Assembly (NCBI GenBank): GCA_022767285.1
Contig: JALENY010000009.1
Location: forward strand, 1 to 64,000
DNA length: 64,000 nucleotides
DNA from: Lachnospiraceae bacterium
Lineage (GTDB): Bacteria > Bacillota > Clostridia > Lachnospirales > Lachnospiraceae
Reading direction: 5' to 3'
Within the stretch, counting starts at the first letter, position 1, and each line of letters opens with the position of its first letter. The notes under the pieces were generated by a model that saw nothing but the letters and a program-made list of their open reading frames with translations, was not told where the DNA came from and did not search any database. Shown one piece after another: positions 63,567 through 64,000 of the stretch. Position numbers and translations under genes: made by a program.

Positions 63567-64000
63567 ATGGCACCTTTATTGGAATTCAAGGACATCAGTA
63601 TGGCGTACCACAGCATTGACCAGGAAACACAAGCCATTTCTCATCTCACCTTTTCTGTATCACAGGGAGAATTTGTTGCCATTGTCGGTCCCAGCGGATG
63701 CGGTAAATCAACGATTCTCAATCTGATCTGCGGCCTCTTGTCCCCGGAAAGCGGACAGATTTTGATAGAAGGAAAAAATGCCGGAGAATCCGGTATCAAT
63801 ATCGGCTATATGCTGCAAAAAGATCATCTTTTTGAATGGCGCACTATTTTTCGAAATGTTATGCTGGGCCCTGAAATCGCAGGTTGTGTCACTGCCGAAA
63901 AAAAGGCTTATGCTTACCAACTGCTCGACTCCTATGGTCTGAAGGAGTTTGCCAATGCCAGACCGTCTCAGTTGTCCGGTGGCATGCGGCAGCGGGCAGC
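63567..64000 (+). CDS. NitT/TauT-type ABC ATPase (partial, cut by window end)
   Basis: The first 144 codons of an ABC ATPase; the rest lies past the window edge. It has Walker A GPSGCGKST (about residues 42-50), the Q-loop in GYMLQKDHLFEW and signature LSGGMRQRA at the end of the visible part. QKDxLFxW is typical of the SsuB/TauB/NrtD group that imports sulfonates, nitrate or riboflavin-like precursors. AAAGGAG is 6 nt before ATG 63567. Confidence 0.9.
   Translation, partial: MAPLLEFKDISMAYHSIDQETQAISHLTFSVSQGEFVAIVGPSGCGKSTILNLICGLLSPESGQILIEGKNAGESGINIGYMLQKDHLFEWRTIFRNVMLGPEIAGCVTAEKKAYAYQLLDSYGLKEFANARPSQLSGGMRQRA

Overview
The window is a gene-dense chromosomal segment of a spore-forming, anaerobic Firmicute, most likely a Lachnospiraceae-type clostridium. 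This rests on the gene set: Re-type citrate synthase, FeoA-FeoB fusion, type-2 LeuA behind a T-box, folE behind a tetrahydrofolate riboswitch, a YedE/YedF/DUF3343 cluster, a Csp-like protease, a SleB-like hydrolase and the GGGtGRT/NifU-like pair. No transposase, prophage, rRNA or CRISPR array is visible; one tRNA is present.

Layout. 1-2.2 kb: a 177-bp hairpin-rich element with terminal inverted repeats, then an ABC-F ATPase. 2.3-5.7 kb (minus): Re-citrate synthase, a GntR/FCD regulator and NADP isocitrate dehydrogenase, which make 2-oxoglutarate; two copies of a 10-bp palindrome cover the promoter. 5.8-9.2 kb: two divergent subtilases and two small proteins, one very Cys-rich. 9.2-14.3 kb (minus): yicC-gmk-rpoZ-rimO-pgsA-cinA. 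14.4-16.8 kb: feoAB with an operator on its -10 box. 17-18.8 kb: rqcH. 18.8-21.7 kb: P-type ATPase under a yybP-ykoY (Mn2+) riboswitch. 21.9-25.7 kb: AlkD-like protein, small genes, the YedE/YedF/DUF3343 set and a ModE-like regulator. 25.7-28.9 kb: thrC-dgt, with three tandem 87-bp hairpin units in the thrC leader. 28.9-31 kb: SleB-like hydrolase and a class C beta-lactamase-fold protein.

31.2-36.4 kb (minus): leuA behind a Leu T-box; folE-HD-folP-folBK behind a THF riboswitch. Then tRNA-Pro(GGG), a Na+/alanine symporter, and a branched-chain amino acid block (ilvN-ilvC-DUF4190, then leuC-leuD after a terminator). 42.9-47.9 kb: complete BMP-type nucleoside ABC importer. 48.2-50.5 kb: TetR plus ABC-2 exporter. 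50.5-53.2 kb: domain-permuted GH3 glycosidase behind 21-bp-phased direct repeats. 53.4-55.2 kb: the GGGtGRT/NifU-like pair of unknown function. 55.3-64 kb: ABM monooxygenase, TraX, a hexapeptide-repeat protein, argH-asd-focA-topB, queH and the start of a NitT/TauT-type ABC ATPase cut by the window edge.

Together the genes supply glutamate carbon skeletons, leucine/valine/isoleucine, threonine/aspartate-family amino acids, arginine and folate, much of it under RNA-level control (T-box, THF and Mn riboswitches, several leader terminators). The least explained parts are the GGGtGRT/NifU-like module, the tandem hairpin leader of thrC, the MITE-like element at the left end and the phased repeats before the GH3 gene. 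All family assignments come from reading motifs by eye; no database search was run.
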